NCBI GenBank assembly: GCA_013203045.1
Contig: JABMQN010000193.1
Location: 1-35,378, forward strand
Length of the DNA: 35,378 bases
From: Chloroflexota bacterium
GTDB lineage: Bacteria > Chloroflexota > Dehalococcoidia > SZUA-161 > SpSt-899
Direction of reading: 5' to 3'
Part shown: piece by piece, positions 16,014 through 24,706 of the stretch
Position numbering within the stretch: the stretch's first letter is position 1
Layout: each line of letters starts with the position of its first letter
Made by a program: the position numbers and the translations under genes
The notes under the pieces: model-generated
What the model saw: the letters and a program-made list of their open reading frames with translations, nothing else
The model's database searches: none
What the model was told of the DNA's origin: nothing

Positions 16014-17513
16014 TCACGGTGTATCATTGCGAGTATGCCCGCGTTTTCTGGGATGAGTCCTTTGAGAAAGGAGGTTTTTCCTTGGTTTAATTACAAAATT
16101 GTTTGGAGTATTACCAATCGAAAATTCACTAAGGGATTTTGGATTAAATCGTTGCTTAATCTTTCTGGTTGGTGACATGGTATCTTTGGGGAGTTGTTGG
16201 CTATGAACTGGCAGATCCTGGTTAGCCTGACGAGCTGTTAATGCAGCTATGGAATCAATCGCAGAAGGCATCCGGGACTTTTCCCATAGAAGTGCGGTAT
16301 GGACAATGGGTTCGATAAGCTCATAGTGTCTCAAGGCTTGCTTTTCCCAGGAGAACTCTTTGGCGTAGTTCAGTGCTTTCTCTTCCGACCTTTCCAGAAG
16401 GTTTGAATCGAGCACAAGATGTTTGATTTTCATGATCAAGTTATTCATGTCCGTATCTGCAACCTGCCCTGCTTCTCTGAGGGTTTCACCAACTCCCTCC
16501 AAGTCACGACCTGCAACGATTGCTCCTGCACCAAGAGCATGTGCCACAACACCGCTTTGAGTGCATTCTTCAGGCCAGTAGAAATTGATATCAAAGGCCC
16601 GCTGAGCTAGAGGAAGTATATCTGGAGGAAGCCAGGTTTCGAGGAGGAATGAGTCCGTATCATTGAACGCTGCTCGCAACTGATTAGTATAAGCTTTCTG
16701 CGATTCCTCCCTGGCGGTTCCAATGCGCATTGCTACGATTCTCTTGTTAGGGATAAGTCCCTGCAGGTTGTCTCTTGCGAAATAGAGTGATTCTGAGAAT
16801 TTCGAAGGACACAAAAAGCCGGTTTGTCCGACTATTATCGCATCAGGGTCGAGGAGAGTATGGTGCTCATGTAAAAACTTCTTTGTTGACTGATCGAGGT
16901 CTGATTCATAGAGTAGGAAATCGTGAAGCTTTTCTCTAGCTTCTTTTCGGCGCATTCGGCTGATTTCCGGGTATGAATGTATGCCGTGTTTAGTGACATA
17001 TATCTTGGCATAATATTCAGGAAATGCTGAAATAACTGCTCTGTAAACACCGTAGGTGAAGACGGTTATGGCATCAACGTAGGGTAACAAATCTCTGAGC
17101 AAATCATATTGGCACTGGCGCAATCCGCTGGGGGTTTCATCACTCTGGAAGTGAAGAGTGTGAAAGGAGACTACCTTTGGCATATTCAGTTGCTTAAGCA
17201 TTGCGATGAACTTCTGGGGAGGGTCCCAAATAGCTGTTTCATGTTGAAACCAAAGAACGGTCTCGGTGTTGGGTAGATTGAGTTGGTCTAATCCTTTCAG
17301 TATGTGTGATGCGGAAAAGTCACTTCGGCTTGGGATTCCATACCAGACGTGATCTCCTTTTGCATCGTCTGTCAGGGGTGCTCCATATGTAGTCAGATCA
17401 AAGGATAACACTCCCCACTTGCCATCAGGGCTGCCATTTGTCAGGTAGCTGGTGTAGGTGGCAATCCCACACATTATTGGCGGGTACGGTCCGACGAAGC
17501 AAATCGATGCCAT
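16014..17513 (-). CDS. GT4-type glycosyltransferase
   Basis: The protein has 499 residues and starts at ATG after AAGGAGAA. It opens with SICFVGPYPPIMCGIATYTS, the acceptor-side loop of GT4 retaining glycosyltransferases. The middle has VVSFHTLHF and VTKHGIHSYP. The C-terminal Rossmann half has NFYWPEECTQSGVVAHALGAGAIVAGRDLEGVGETL, where the E-x7-type donor site is expected. The last 90 residues are a basic, low-complexity tail (KIKQRFNPKSLS and KPRKNLLSQRTHPRKRG) without known domain. It is transcribed with the GT-GH130 gene 57 bp downstream. Together they probably build or remodel a mannose- or glucose-containing glycan or compatible solute. The exact sugar is not determined. Confidence 0.85.
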   Translation of the reverse strand: MASICFVGPYPPIMCGIATYTSYLTNGSPDGKWGVLSFDLTTYGAPLTDDAKGDHVWYGIPSRSDFSASHILKGLDQLNLPNTETVLWFQHETAIWDPPQKFIAMLKQLNMPKVVSFHTLHFQSDETPSGLRQCQYDLLRDLLPYVDAITVFTYGVYRAVISAFPEYYAKIYVTKHGIHSYPEISRMRRKEAREKLHDFLLYESDLDQSTKKFLHEHHTLLDPDAIIVGQTGFLCPSKFSESLYFARDNLQGLIPNKRIVAMRIGTAREESQKAYTNQLRAAFNDTDSFLLETWLPPDILPLAQRAFDINFYWPEECTQSGVVAHALGAGAIVAGRDLEGVGETLREAGQVADTDMNNLIMKIKHLVLDSNLLERSEEKALNYAKEFSWEKQALRHYELIEPIVHTALLWEKSRMPSAIDSIAALTARQANQDLPVHSQQLPKDTMSPTRKIKQRFNPKSLSEFSIGNTPNNFVIKPRKNLLSQRTHPRKRGHTRNDTP

Positions 17514-17538
17514 TGTGATTCTCCTTCCGCAGTTCTAC

Positions 17539-17544
17539 ATTATA
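17539..17544 (-). promoter_or_regulatory. -10 box for the glycosyltransferase operon
   Basis: On the minus strand a perfect TATAAT lies 26 bases before the GT4 start codon. The -35 region is poor. It sits in the 93-bp gap after the upstream kinase gene and would allow separate expression. Confidence 0.4.
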
Positions 17545-17606
17545 CATAGTAAAGCTGCTCAGAACGTATTTCACTTCATACAGGCAAATCAAGCATCACG
17601 TGTTCA

Positions 17607-20600
17607 CTATTGTTTTATCTGTTCGGCAGATACCATCTCAGAGTCGTCCTCGATTGGCAGACTGAAACTGAACGTTGAACCCTTGTCAGGAGTACTCTTT
17701 ACCCAGATTTCACCATTATGGCTTTCCACAATTCCTTTGCAAATTGAGAGCCCGAGCCCGGTGCCTCCTCGCCTGCGAGACACACCACTCTCCAGTCGAT
17801 AGAATCGATCGAAAACCTTATCGACATGCTCAGGCGGTATACCGATGCCATGGTCCGTAAGACTAACAATTATCTGGCCATCTTTTTCATTGGCTACCAG
17901 AGTGATTGCTGTACCTTGCTCAGAATAGGAGGCAGCGTTGTGCACCAAGTTGGTTATAACTTCTCCAATACGTATCTCGTCAGCGTATATAGGTGCCATC
18001 TCGGTTGGTATATCTGTTTCAAACTCATGCGCCACCGTCAGATCACTGAGTTTATTGCCGAGCTGGTGTACAATAGAAGCGATATTACTTCGTGTTTTAT
18101 CCATGCTCATGATGCCGGCTTCCATTTGTGACATTTGCATTAAATCCTCGACGATGTGAGTCAATATGTCTGTTTCCTGATCGATGATATTGAGGAAATC
18201 TTGTTGGGTTTCGGTATCCCACTCGACATCCGGTTGCGTGAGTGTGCTGGCAAGACCCTTGATGGAAGTTAACGGTGTGCGCAATTCATGTGATACGCTG
18301 GCAAGAAGCGCAGTTCTTAACTTATCGAGTTCCTCCAATGCTTCGGCCCGAGATACTTCTTCGAGGAGTTGAGCATTCTCGATGGCAGTGCTTATTTGGT
18401 GCCCGATGGTAATCAAGAGGCCTCTCTCTTCCTGTGTGAATACTCGCCCGCTTTCAGTGAAAGCGCATATGACGCCAAGTATCTCCCCTTTCGATCTAAG
18501 AGGTACAAACATAGCTGATTCAATTGGCTGTTTGAGTGCCGATATCAAGGACTCTGAGGATATCCTCTCGATCCAGTCCGAAAGTGATTCAATAAACAAA
18601 GGTTCCCTCAACTGCTTCCAAATGGACTTGTCAACTTCCCCTAATTTGATTGGCGAAACTGTATTTACCAGATCATCGCTTGTTCCCCGAGCAGTTCTTA
18701 TCGTTAAAGACTCCGCCTCATCATCCATGAACGCGATGACGCCATATTTTGTATTCAATATTTCCAACGTCTTGTCCAGAGCATTATTTAAAATCTCATC
18801 CAAATCCAATGTTTGACTTATTTTCTGAGCAATCTCATTTAAAGCAGCGAGTTCCCTGTTACGTTGCACCACTTCTTCTTCAGAATTTTTTCTATCGGTG
18901 ATATCGGTGGTAATCAAGGTGAGGGCAACGATCTCCTGATCCTGCATAACAGGTCCAATTTGTGTTACATACCACGAAACACTGCCATCCGGACCGGTTC
19001 CTCTTATCTCATAGGTCCCGGGATTGCCGGTTTGAATTACACGTTTAGTGGTTTGGCGGACTGTATTGTGGAATTCTGGATCTATGAAATCGTATATTTT
19101 GCTACCAATAACTTGTTCCGAAGTAAGTCCCGGAACGATGCGATTGATGGACCAAATGATGCCATCGCTGTCTGTGGACATAATGATGTTAGGTGCATTC
19201 TCAACTAAGGAGCGCCAGTGGGCTTCTGATTTCTGGAGTGCTTCCTCGGCTCGTTTGCGCTCCGTGATATCTCTCTTGACGGCAATAAATCGTACTGGGT
19301 TTCCGAGGCTATCTCTCACTAAAGCGGTTTTTATTTCACTGGCAAACTCCCTTCCGAGTCTATCAACCAATGTGTATTCTCTAGCTTCACAAGTTTCGGT
19401 TTCAAGTTGTTCTTTGATATGATCCATCAATTTGGGATGGTCTTTCTCTGCTATGAACTCGGCAGCGTTTCGTCCGATAATCTCTCCTTTTTCAGTATGA
19501 CCAAACATACGGAAAAAGGCCTGATTTGTTTCTACGATAGTCCCTTCTAAATCACTGACACTTACTCCATCTCCGATAGCATCAAATATCATTCGTAGCT
19601 TTTCTTCACTATCACGTTGTGCCTCTTCTGCTCGCTTGCGTTCACTTATTTCCTCTTCCAGCACTACATTCGCTTCCATAAGCTGAGTGTTGAGTTTTTT
19701 GGTTTCTTCCTCGGCTTGCTTGCGTTCAGTGATGTCAAGGAAAGTTGCTTGCATAGCGAGATTCCCAAGGTAATTGATCCTATCTATATGTGTCTCAATC
19801 CAGCAGACTGAACTGTTTTTCCGAATAAGACGATACTCATATAGCGGGGGAACCGTCTTGCTTTTCATTCGATCGTTGAAACGTTCAAAAACCCATTTTC
19901 GATCGTCAGGGTGTACCAACTCCCGCACATATTGTGGGCTGAAGTCCATGAGTTCTTTTATCGGGTATCCCGTAATATTCGCAAAAGCCTGATTGGTAAA
20001 TACGATGCGATCATCTTGGAAGATCAAGTGACCCTGAAGTGATTGCTCTACGAGGGACCGGTACTTCTCTTCGCTGTCCCGGAGTGCATCTTCTGCGCGT
20101 TTACGCTCGGTGTGCTCATCAGCAAGTTCCATGGCTATGGTAACGTGATAGGCCAGATTTTTCACAGAAGTGATGAAGAGATCACCGAGTTCCGGTGCGC
20201 TCAGGGAAAGGATGCCGGTAATTTTTTCGTGTCTATACAAAGGAGTTAAAATAGAGGATTGGTTACCTAGGCCCATGAGCTTTACGAGTACGGTGACCAG
20301 TGGTCGTGGGAATAGTTCTCCGATAATATCTGGCCCGGTGGCCATGATAGTTTCACCATCTCTCACCACTCGGCTGAAAATACGGGATTTGCTAAGGTCG
20401 ATCTTATAGTGTTCTTTGAATACCCCGGCAGCCTTTTCCATGGTCTTCAGATTATGTGATGAAAGAGATGTATCTGAAAGTTTGATTGAGAGGCCATCAT
20501 CGGATAATAACAGAATCGTTGAAACAAAGCGGTCTGAATTTGAAAACTCATCTATCACGACTTTGAATATTTCGGCTTCATCCCGCAAACCGAGTATCTT

Positions 20601-20693
20601 TGCGGTGACGTTTTCAGCGAATTGAATGATGTCGATAAGATCGTGTAGTGGTTTGTCCATTTGCTGTTGTCCGGTTTTCTGTTCGTTCTTCAT
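17607..20693 (-). CDS. GAF/PAS sensor histidine kinase under riboswitch control
   Basis: The ORF track begins at GTG 20780, but ATG 20693 (MKNEQKTGQQQMD) is the more likely start, giving about 1028 residues. Neither start has a strong Shine-Dalgarno sequence. In order there are an N-terminal GAF-like domain (to about residue 200), three PAS/PAC units separated by 'ERKRAEEA' linkers, and a second GAF ('LNEIAQKISQTLDLDEIL ... GVICAFTES'). These are followed by HisKA with LLASVSHELRTPLTSIKG and HATPase with NLVHNAASYS, DHGIGIPPEHVD and RRGGTGLGLSI. No membrane segment or receiver is present, so it is a cytosolic kinase needing a separate regulator. Its leader carries a c-di-GMP-I riboswitch and terminator, so its level should follow c-di-GMP. 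Confidence 0.93.
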   Translation of the reverse strand: MKNEQKTGQQQMDKPLHDLIDIIQFAENVTAKILGLRDEAEIFKVVIDEFSNSDRFVSTILLLSDDGLSIKLSDTSLSSHNLKTMEKAAGVFKEHYKIDLSKSRIFSRVVRDGETIMATGPDIIGELFPRPLVTVLVKLMGLGNQSSILTPLYRHEKITGILSLSAPELGDLFITSVKNLAYHVTIAMELADEHTERKRAEDALRDSEEKYRSLVEQSLQGHLIFQDDRIVFTNQAFANITGYPIKELMDFSPQYVRELVHPDDRKWVFERFNDRMKSKTVPPLYEYRLIRKNSSVCWIETHIDRINYLGNLAMQATFLDITERKQAEEETKKLNTQLMEANVVLEEEISERKRAEEAQRDSEEKLRMIFDAIGDGVSVSDLEGTIVETNQAFFRMFGHTEKGEIIGRNAAEFIAEKDHPKLMDHIKEQLETETCEAREYTLVDRLGREFASEIKTALVRDSLGNPVRFIAVKRDITERKRAEEALQKSEAHWRSLVENAPNIIMSTDSDGIIWSINRIVPGLTSEQVIGSKIYDFIDPEFHNTVRQTTKRVIQTGNPGTYEIRGTGPDGSVSWYVTQIGPVMQDQEIVALTLITTDITDRKNSEEEVVQRNRELAALNEIAQKISQTLDLDEILNNALDKTLEILNTKYGVIAFMDDEAESLTIRTARGTSDDLVNTVSPIKLGEVDKSIWKQLREPLFIESLSDWIERISSESLISALKQPIESAMFVPLRSKGEILGVICAFTESGRVFTQEERGLLITIGHQISTAIENAQLLEEVSRAEALEELDKLRTALLASVSHELRTPLTSIKGLASTLTQPDVEWDTETQQDFLNIIDQETDILTHIVEDLMQMSQMEAGIMSMDKTRSNIASIVHQLGNKLSDLTVAHEFETDIPTEMAPIYADEIRIGEVITNLVHNAASYSEQGTAITLVANEKDGQIIVSLTDHGIGIPPEHVDKVFDRFYRLESGVSRRRGGTGLGLSICKGIVESHNGEIWVKSTPDKGSTFSFSLPIEDDSEMVSAEQIKQ

Positions 20694-20816
20694 GTGTTTC
20701 ACTTTTACCTGGATAAAGGCTTCTTTGCGAACGTTTACCCAAAATATCGGTCTGCACTCAATCGCTTGCAAACTGATCACCGTTGATAGATTCGCGCTAC
20801 GAATAGACTATCTAAT

Positions 20817-20850
20817 AAAAAACGCCTCTGGGCAAACAAGCCCAAAGGCG
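20817..20850 (-). terminator. Riboswitch-linked intrinsic terminator
   Basis: Read on the minus strand, CGCCTTTGGGC pairs with GCCCAGAGGCG (one internal mismatch) around TTGTTT and is followed by six T. It lies just after the aptamer and about 120 bases before the kinase start, where an expression platform is expected. Confidence 0.85.
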
Positions 20851-20865
20851 AAACTGAGTCAAAAA

Positions 20866-20964
20866 CCGCACTCGGTAACCTGGATGTCTTGACCCGTGCA
20901 GCTTTTAACCTGTTAGCTGATATTGCGTCGTAGCCTTTCGGAGAATTTGCCTTACCGTGCACAC
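20866..20964 (-). promoter_or_regulatory. c-di-GMP-I (GEMM) riboswitch aptamer
   Basis: The minus strand carries the ordered conserved blocks of the class I c-di-GMP aptamer: GGCAAA, the CCGAAAGG GNRA tetraloop, GACGCAA, a CAGCT/AGCTG hairpin, and CCAGGTTACCGA. The ends GCAC and GTGC close the P1 stem. The spacing of these blocks agrees with the well-known Vibrio Vc2 aptamer. The downstream terminator and the kinase gene make a cis-regulatory role likely. Whether ligand turns expression on or off cannot be read with certainty. Confidence 0.9.
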
Positions 20965-21018
20965 CCGCTATTCGATTGTTTGGGAGTAGTACTCTGCCTC
21001 TAGCAGTAAAGGTGAGTC

Positions 21019-21047
21019 ATTCTAGCATGGGACTATAGTCCTGTCAA
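21019..21047 (-). promoter_or_regulatory. Consensus promoter with palindromic operator candidate
   Basis: On the minus strand TTGACA (21047-21042) and TAGAAT (21024-21019) are exactly 17 bases apart, a near-perfect sigma-70 promoter. It would start transcription near 21012. The spacer contains the perfect 12-bp palindrome GGACTATAGTCC (21030-21041), placed where a repressor dimer would block polymerase. The leader from here to the kinase start is about 320 nt and contains the riboswitch. Confidence 0.8.
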
Positions 21048-21177
21048 CTATGGGTACTTATGAGTTATGCGGGAATGGTCAGTGCATATTGGAGTAGTTT
21101 TTGTTAAAATAGTAAGGTTGTGCGATTAATTTGACTGAGCAAACCATTATTAGTAATTACATACAGGAGGTAAACCT

Positions 21178-22335
21178 TTGAAAAAAGAAGTAGCTGTAAT
21201 TGCTGCTGGACAGACACCATTTATCCGAAGTTGCGGCATGTCTATCCGCGAACTCTGCTTCGAAGCGTACAAGGATGCGGCGAAAAGTATCAATATCGAT
21301 CCGAAGGATGTTGATGCGTCGATCATAGCTTCTGCTCCGGAATATGACAAGCAGCGAACTCCAGCGGCCCTCGTATCAGAGTATCTCGGCTTTCCGCCCA
21401 GCCCCACATTCTATTTGGAAACCGTATGTTCTTCCGGAACCACCGGGATTAGAGTAGGATACGCGTTGATCAAATCAGGCCTCCACGATATTGTGGTAAT
21501 GGTTGGGTTCCAGAAAATGTCCGAGTTGGATTCACGTACAGCAGCGCAGGTGATGGGCCGTGGCGACGATACCATATTCAGCTCGCCCTTCGGAACCACT
21601 ATGCCGGGCGGTCACGCGCTATATGCTCAGGCACATATGGATGCCTATGGCACAACTGAGGAACAACTGGCCAAGATACGAGTGAAGAATTCGTTTTATG
21701 GCTCACAGAATGAGCTGGCAAATTACAAGAAACGCCTGGACCTTGAGGCATGTCTGAATGCAGATATGGTTTGCACCCCACTAAAGAAGTTCGATTGTTG
21801 CGCTAACTGTGATGGCGCCTCCGCTGTTATTTTGGCGAGCGCTGATGTTGCCAAAAAATATACCGATAAACCCATATGGATTCAGGGCGTGGGTATGGCG
21901 ACTTCGGAACTCAACTGGAGCAGCCGTGCTTCACTTACCAATTTCGATAGTGTTCGCAATGCAGCAAAAGCGGCATATGAAATGGCGGGTGTAGGTCCTG
22001 AGGATATCAATGTAGCTGAAGTCCATGATTGTTTTACCGTTTCGGAAATTCTGGCTTACGAAGATCTGGGATTTGCCAAAACCGGCGAAGGTGGCAAGCT
22101 TATCGATGAAGAAGCTACGTATCATACCGGTCGCATTCCAGTGAACGTTGATGGCGGGTTACTTTCCAAGGGTCATCCCATTGGCGGCACCGGTGGATCA
22201 CAGGTTCGCACAATTGTGAAACAGCTTCGCGGTGAATGCGGTGAAACGCAGGTCGAAAACGCTAAGATCGGTCTGGTTCATAACGTCGGCGGCGTGGGTA
22301 CCTATGCCAACGTCATCATCTTCGGGAGGGAGTAG
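21178..22335 (+). CDS. Thiolase (SCP-x type acetyl-CoA acyltransferase)
   Basis: The protein has 385 residues and starts at TTG after AGGAGGT. It is a thiolase-fold enzyme that makes or cleaves 3-oxoacyl-CoA. The nucleophile Cys lies in ETVCSSGTTGIRVGYALI. VAEVHDCFTVSEILAYEDLGF gives the mid-domain His, and GHPIGGTGGSQVRTIVKQLRG the C-terminal His/Gly block. This pattern belongs to the SCP-x/thiolase group, which usually needs a small OB-fold partner. That partner is encoded three bases downstream (DUF35 protein). It opens the plus-strand acyl-CoA cluster. A role in fatty acid, branched acid or steroid side-chain degradation is inferred from the family. Confidence 0.92.
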   Translation: MKKEVAVIAAGQTPFIRSCGMSIRELCFEAYKDAAKSINIDPKDVDASIIASAPEYDKQRTPAALVSEYLGFPPSPTFYLETVCSSGTTGIRVGYALIKSGLHDIVVMVGFQKMSELDSRTAAQVMGRGDDTIFSSPFGTTMPGGHALYAQAHMDAYGTTEEQLAKIRVKNSFYGSQNELANYKKRLDLEACLNADMVCTPLKKFDCCANCDGASAVILASADVAKKYTDKPIWIQGVGMATSELNWSSRASLTNFDSVRNAAKAAYEMAGVGPEDINVAEVHDCFTVSEILAYEDLGFAKTGEGGKLIDEEATYHTGRIPVNVDGGLLSKGHPIGGTGGSQVRTIVKQLRGECGETQVENAKIGLVHNVGGVGTYANVIIFGRE

Positions 22336-22338
22336 AAA

Positions 22339-22749
22339 ATGGATTTCGGGAATTTTGGAGTTGTAAATTTCACCAAGGAAGCCAAATCCGTTGCCTTTGT
22401 CGATTATTTGTCTGAAGGCAAACTTATGGGTACTGAGTGTAAGAAGTGTGGCAAGAAGTACTTTCCTCCACGGATGGACTGTGCCAAGTGCTTTGATAGT
22501 GAGGTTGAGTGGTTTGAAATCAAAGGCCCTGGCAAGCTCGTTACTTACACCACGGTAAACTTTGGACCTTCCGGTTTTGAAGAAGTTCAACCCTACACAC
22601 TGGGGATCGTAGATTTTCCTGAAGGTGTGAGGGTATTGGCAAAAATCAGCAAAAAGATCGATCCCACCAGTATTAAGGCTGGTATGGAACTCAGGCCGGT
22701 ACCCCAGCAGTTGAGTGAAGAGAAGCTTACCTATGAGTTTGAGAATTAA
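22339..22749 (+). CDS. Zn-ribbon OB-fold (DUF35) thiolase partner
   Basis: The protein has 136 residues and starts at ATG shortly after GGGAGGGAG. An N-terminal helix is followed by a zinc ribbon (TECKKCGKKYFPPRMDCAKC, two CxxC pairs) and an OB-fold ('GKLVTYTTVNFGP ... YTLGIVDFPEGVRVLAKI'). DUF35 proteins sit beside SCP-x-type thiolases and HMG-CoA synthases and hold the enzyme complex together, or bind the CoA substrate. The 3-base gap from the thiolase gene implies one transcript and probably one complex. Confidence 0.93.
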   Translation: MDFGNFGVVNFTKEAKSVAFVDYLSEGKLMGTECKKCGKKYFPPRMDCAKCFDSEVEWFEIKGPGKLVTYTTVNFGPSGFEEVQPYTLGIVDFPEGVRVLAKISKKIDPTSIKAGMELRPVPQQLSEEKLTYEFEN

Positions 22750-22790
22750 GGCGTTGAATGTGCTTGGGGTTTGGTTGAAGTAGTTGAAGG

Positions 22791-22820
22791 AGGCGCCCTG
22801 CAGAAAGTTGCGGGGCGCCT
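22791..22820 (+). terminator. GC-rich hairpin after the OB-fold gene
   Basis: AGGCGCCC and GGGCGCCT form a perfect 8-bp stem around a 14-base loop, followed by TATTGTG. The T-run is weak. It probably ends the thiolase/OB-fold transcript, since a strong promoter starts 31 bases later. Confidence 0.6.
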
Positions 22821-22850
22821 TATTGTGTAGCGGTATCCTTGGTGTCTGTA

Positions 22851-22880
22851 TTGACTGTCGAGAACGGCTTATATTATAAT
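22851..22880 (+). promoter_or_regulatory. Sigma-70-type promoter of the dehydrogenase/CoA-transferase unit
   Basis: TTGACT (22851-22856) and TATAAT (22875-22880) are 18 bases apart. Transcription would begin near 22887, ahead of the GAAGG ribosome site for the next gene. Confidence 0.75.
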
Positions 22881-22920
22881 GAGCATGGGAAATTGTATTT
22901 AGAAAAGAAGGTTGTGGCAC

Positions 22921-23781
22921 TTGGAAGCAAATAAGGTTTTTGTAGTCAGTTCTATTCAAACAATCGAAGTTGCCAGTGCCATTTCCCAAGTAGCAGCCTG
23001 TGCTGGTTGCTCTGTAGTGATAAAGTGTGATGATCAGGCGTCTTGCGAGAAGGCAATTTCGGAAGCAAAAAAACTGTTGGATGGCAGGGTTGCCACAGAC
23101 GAACTCACCGCAGGGCAAGTTGAAGCGGCAATAGGGCGCATCCAGACAACCATTGAGCTTGGTGACGCCAAGCATGCGGATATAATCATTGAAACTGTCT
23201 TTGAGGACGAAGGCCTGAAGAGAAAAACACTGAGTGCCCTCGATGAAATTTGTGCATCTGATGTCATTCTCGCTACTAATACTTCCACCATTACAGTTAC
23301 AAGCCTTGCCAATGCTACCAACCGTCCTGAACAGGTCATCGGTATGCATTTCATCTATTTTTCAACAGTCATGAAGGTGATGGAAATCGTTCGTGGGGTA
23401 CAGACTTCAGATGCAACGTTCAATGCAGTTGAGGCGCTAGCTGCAAAATTCAAAATGGAAGTATCTATTTCAGAAGATGTGCCTGGCCTCTTGAGCACGA
23501 GGATTTGGATGGTACATCTGAACGAAGCGTCTAACAATGTATTCAACAAACTGGTTGAACCGGAGGCTTTAAGGAAACTCAATCGAACCATTTCTCCGAA
23601 TGCCCTGAGTATCCTCGAGTCTGCTGATTTTATAGGGCTGGATAATTGCGTTGCCTTATTACAAAATTTAAATTCTGCCTATAATGATCCCAAATACTCC
23701 CCTTCACCGCTTCTGACTCGGATGGTTGATGCTGGACAACTGGGCGTAAGAACCGGTGGTGGGTTTTTTAAATATATATAA
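22921..23781 (+). CDS. Atypical 3-hydroxyacyl-CoA dehydrogenase paralogue without the NAD loop
   Basis: The track starts at TTG 22912, but TTG 22921 sits nine bases after GAAGG and is preferred, giving about 286 residues. The C-terminal two thirds follow the family: ATNTSTITVTSLA, IGMHFIYFSTVMKVMEIV and the end LTRMVDAGQLGVRTGGGFFKY. The catalytic His (about 143) and Glu (about 155) are kept. The N-terminal GxGxxG dinucleotide loop is replaced by VVSSIQTIEV, with no glycine. The Asn of the usual DxPGFxxNR block is replaced (EDVPGLLSTR). NAD binding is therefore doubtful. A partner subunit to the second dehydrogenase, or an enzyme with another job, is inferred. It leads the unit made from the 22851-22880 promoter. 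Confidence 0.85.
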   Translation: MEANKVFVVSSIQTIEVASAISQVAACAGCSVVIKCDDQASCEKAISEAKKLLDGRVATDELTAGQVEAAIGRIQTTIELGDAKHADIIIETVFEDEGLKRKTLSALDEICASDVILATNTSTITVTSLANATNRPEQVIGMHFIYFSTVMKVMEIVRGVQTSDATFNAVEALAAKFKMEVSISEDVPGLLSTRIWMVHLNEASNNVFNKLVEPEALRKLNRTISPNALSILESADFIGLDNCVALLQNLNSAYNDPKYSPSPLLTRMVDAGQLGVRTGGGFFKYI

Positions 23782-23802
23782 GTATTTCAGGAGGAAAGAC
23801 AC

Positions 23803-24612
23803 GTGGCTGTAAACAAGCAAATGACAGTGGACCAAGTGGTAAAACAGATAAAGAATGGTGACACTATTGTCATCGGGGGATGGGGACTGGTACGCAAACC
23901 CATGGGAATTGTCAGAGCAATTGCCCAGTCAAATCTGAAAGACCTGACCATTATAGCGCTCGCTGGTATGGATTTAGACATGCTGGTTGCAGCAGGGAAG
24001 GTCAAGAAGGCTATCACTGGCTTCGTTGCATTCGAAGGCGGGGAAGGTAGAGCGGTAGCGTACGATAATGCCAGAAAGAATGGGAAGATCGAGTACATGG
24101 AGCTTTCGGAGTATATGCTCATCGCAGGTCTTAAAGCTGCGTCAGAAAGAATTCCTTTCTATCCCACTCGCTCAGGATTGGGCACTGATATTCTCGCGGC
24201 AAATCCTGAAATCAAGACATTCAAGGCTCCATATACTGGTGAGAAGCTGGTAGCTATGCCGGCGCTTCGTGCCGATGTTGCTTTGATTCATGCCAATAAG
24301 GCCAGTCAGGAAGGGTATGCGACCATTGATGGTGATCGGCTTTGGGATCATATCATGATTAGAGCTGCTGACAAAGTATTTGTGAGTGCTGAGGAGATCG
24401 TTCCTCGATATGAGCTTCAGAAAGAAATGGACAAAATAAAAGTCCTTACACCATGGGTTACCGGTGTCGTGGAAATGCCCAACGGTGCGCGACCGGGTAC
24501 TCTTTTCCCGAACTATCTTGATGCGGGCAACAGAACAATCAAAGCATATATGGATGCAGCTCTTGATCCAAAGACTTTTAAGAAGTATTTAGCAGAGCAA
24601 ACCAGCAAATAA
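23803..24612 (+). CDS. CoA-transferase-like subunit A (family I, IpdA/GctA-like)
   Basis: The protein has 269 residues and starts at GTG after AGGAGGAAAG. The fold pattern is family I CoA-transferase alpha: DTIVIGGWGLVRKPMGIVRAI, then RSGLGTDILAANPEIKTFKAPY, ADVALIHANKASQEGYATIDG and VFVSAEEIVPRYELQ. Family members move CoA between carboxylic acids. The related IpdAB proteins instead open a steroid-derived ring CoA ester by hydrolysis. The gene is followed by the beta-like subunit and lies within an acyl-CoA degradation cluster. Choice between transferase and hydrolase cannot be made from this subunit alone. Confidence 0.85.
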   Translation: MAVNKQMTVDQVVKQIKNGDTIVIGGWGLVRKPMGIVRAIAQSNLKDLTIIALAGMDLDMLVAAGKVKKAITGFVAFEGGEGRAVAYDNARKNGKIEYMELSEYMLIAGLKAASERIPFYPTRSGLGTDILAANPEIKTFKAPYTGEKLVAMPALRADVALIHANKASQEGYATIDGDRLWDHIMIRAADKVFVSAEEIVPRYELQKEMDKIKVLTPWVTGVVEMPNGARPGTLFPNYLDAGNRTIKAYMDAALDPKTFKKYLAEQTSK

Positions 24613-24648
24613 GACGAGTTTTCGGATAATTTAATTATCGAGCTCGTC
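24613..24648 (+). other. Intra-operon hairpin between CoA-transferase subunits
   Basis: GACGAG and CTCGTC enclose a second pairing region, TCGGATAAT with ATTATCGA, giving a long stem just after the subunit A stop codon. No T-run follows. It may protect the upstream mRNA end or mark a processing site, changing the ratio of the two subunits. Confidence 0.5.
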
Positions 24649-24706
24649 GGGAGATAAGGAAAAAACGACAAGCACTCGTTATTAAAAACGAAACGGAGGA
24701 TGGATA

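Noticed and set aside
22198-23349. 383-codon minus-strand ORF
   Set aside because: It lies fully opposite the thiolase, OB-fold and dehydrogenase genes, has no recognisable domain, and is a shadow of their codon usage.
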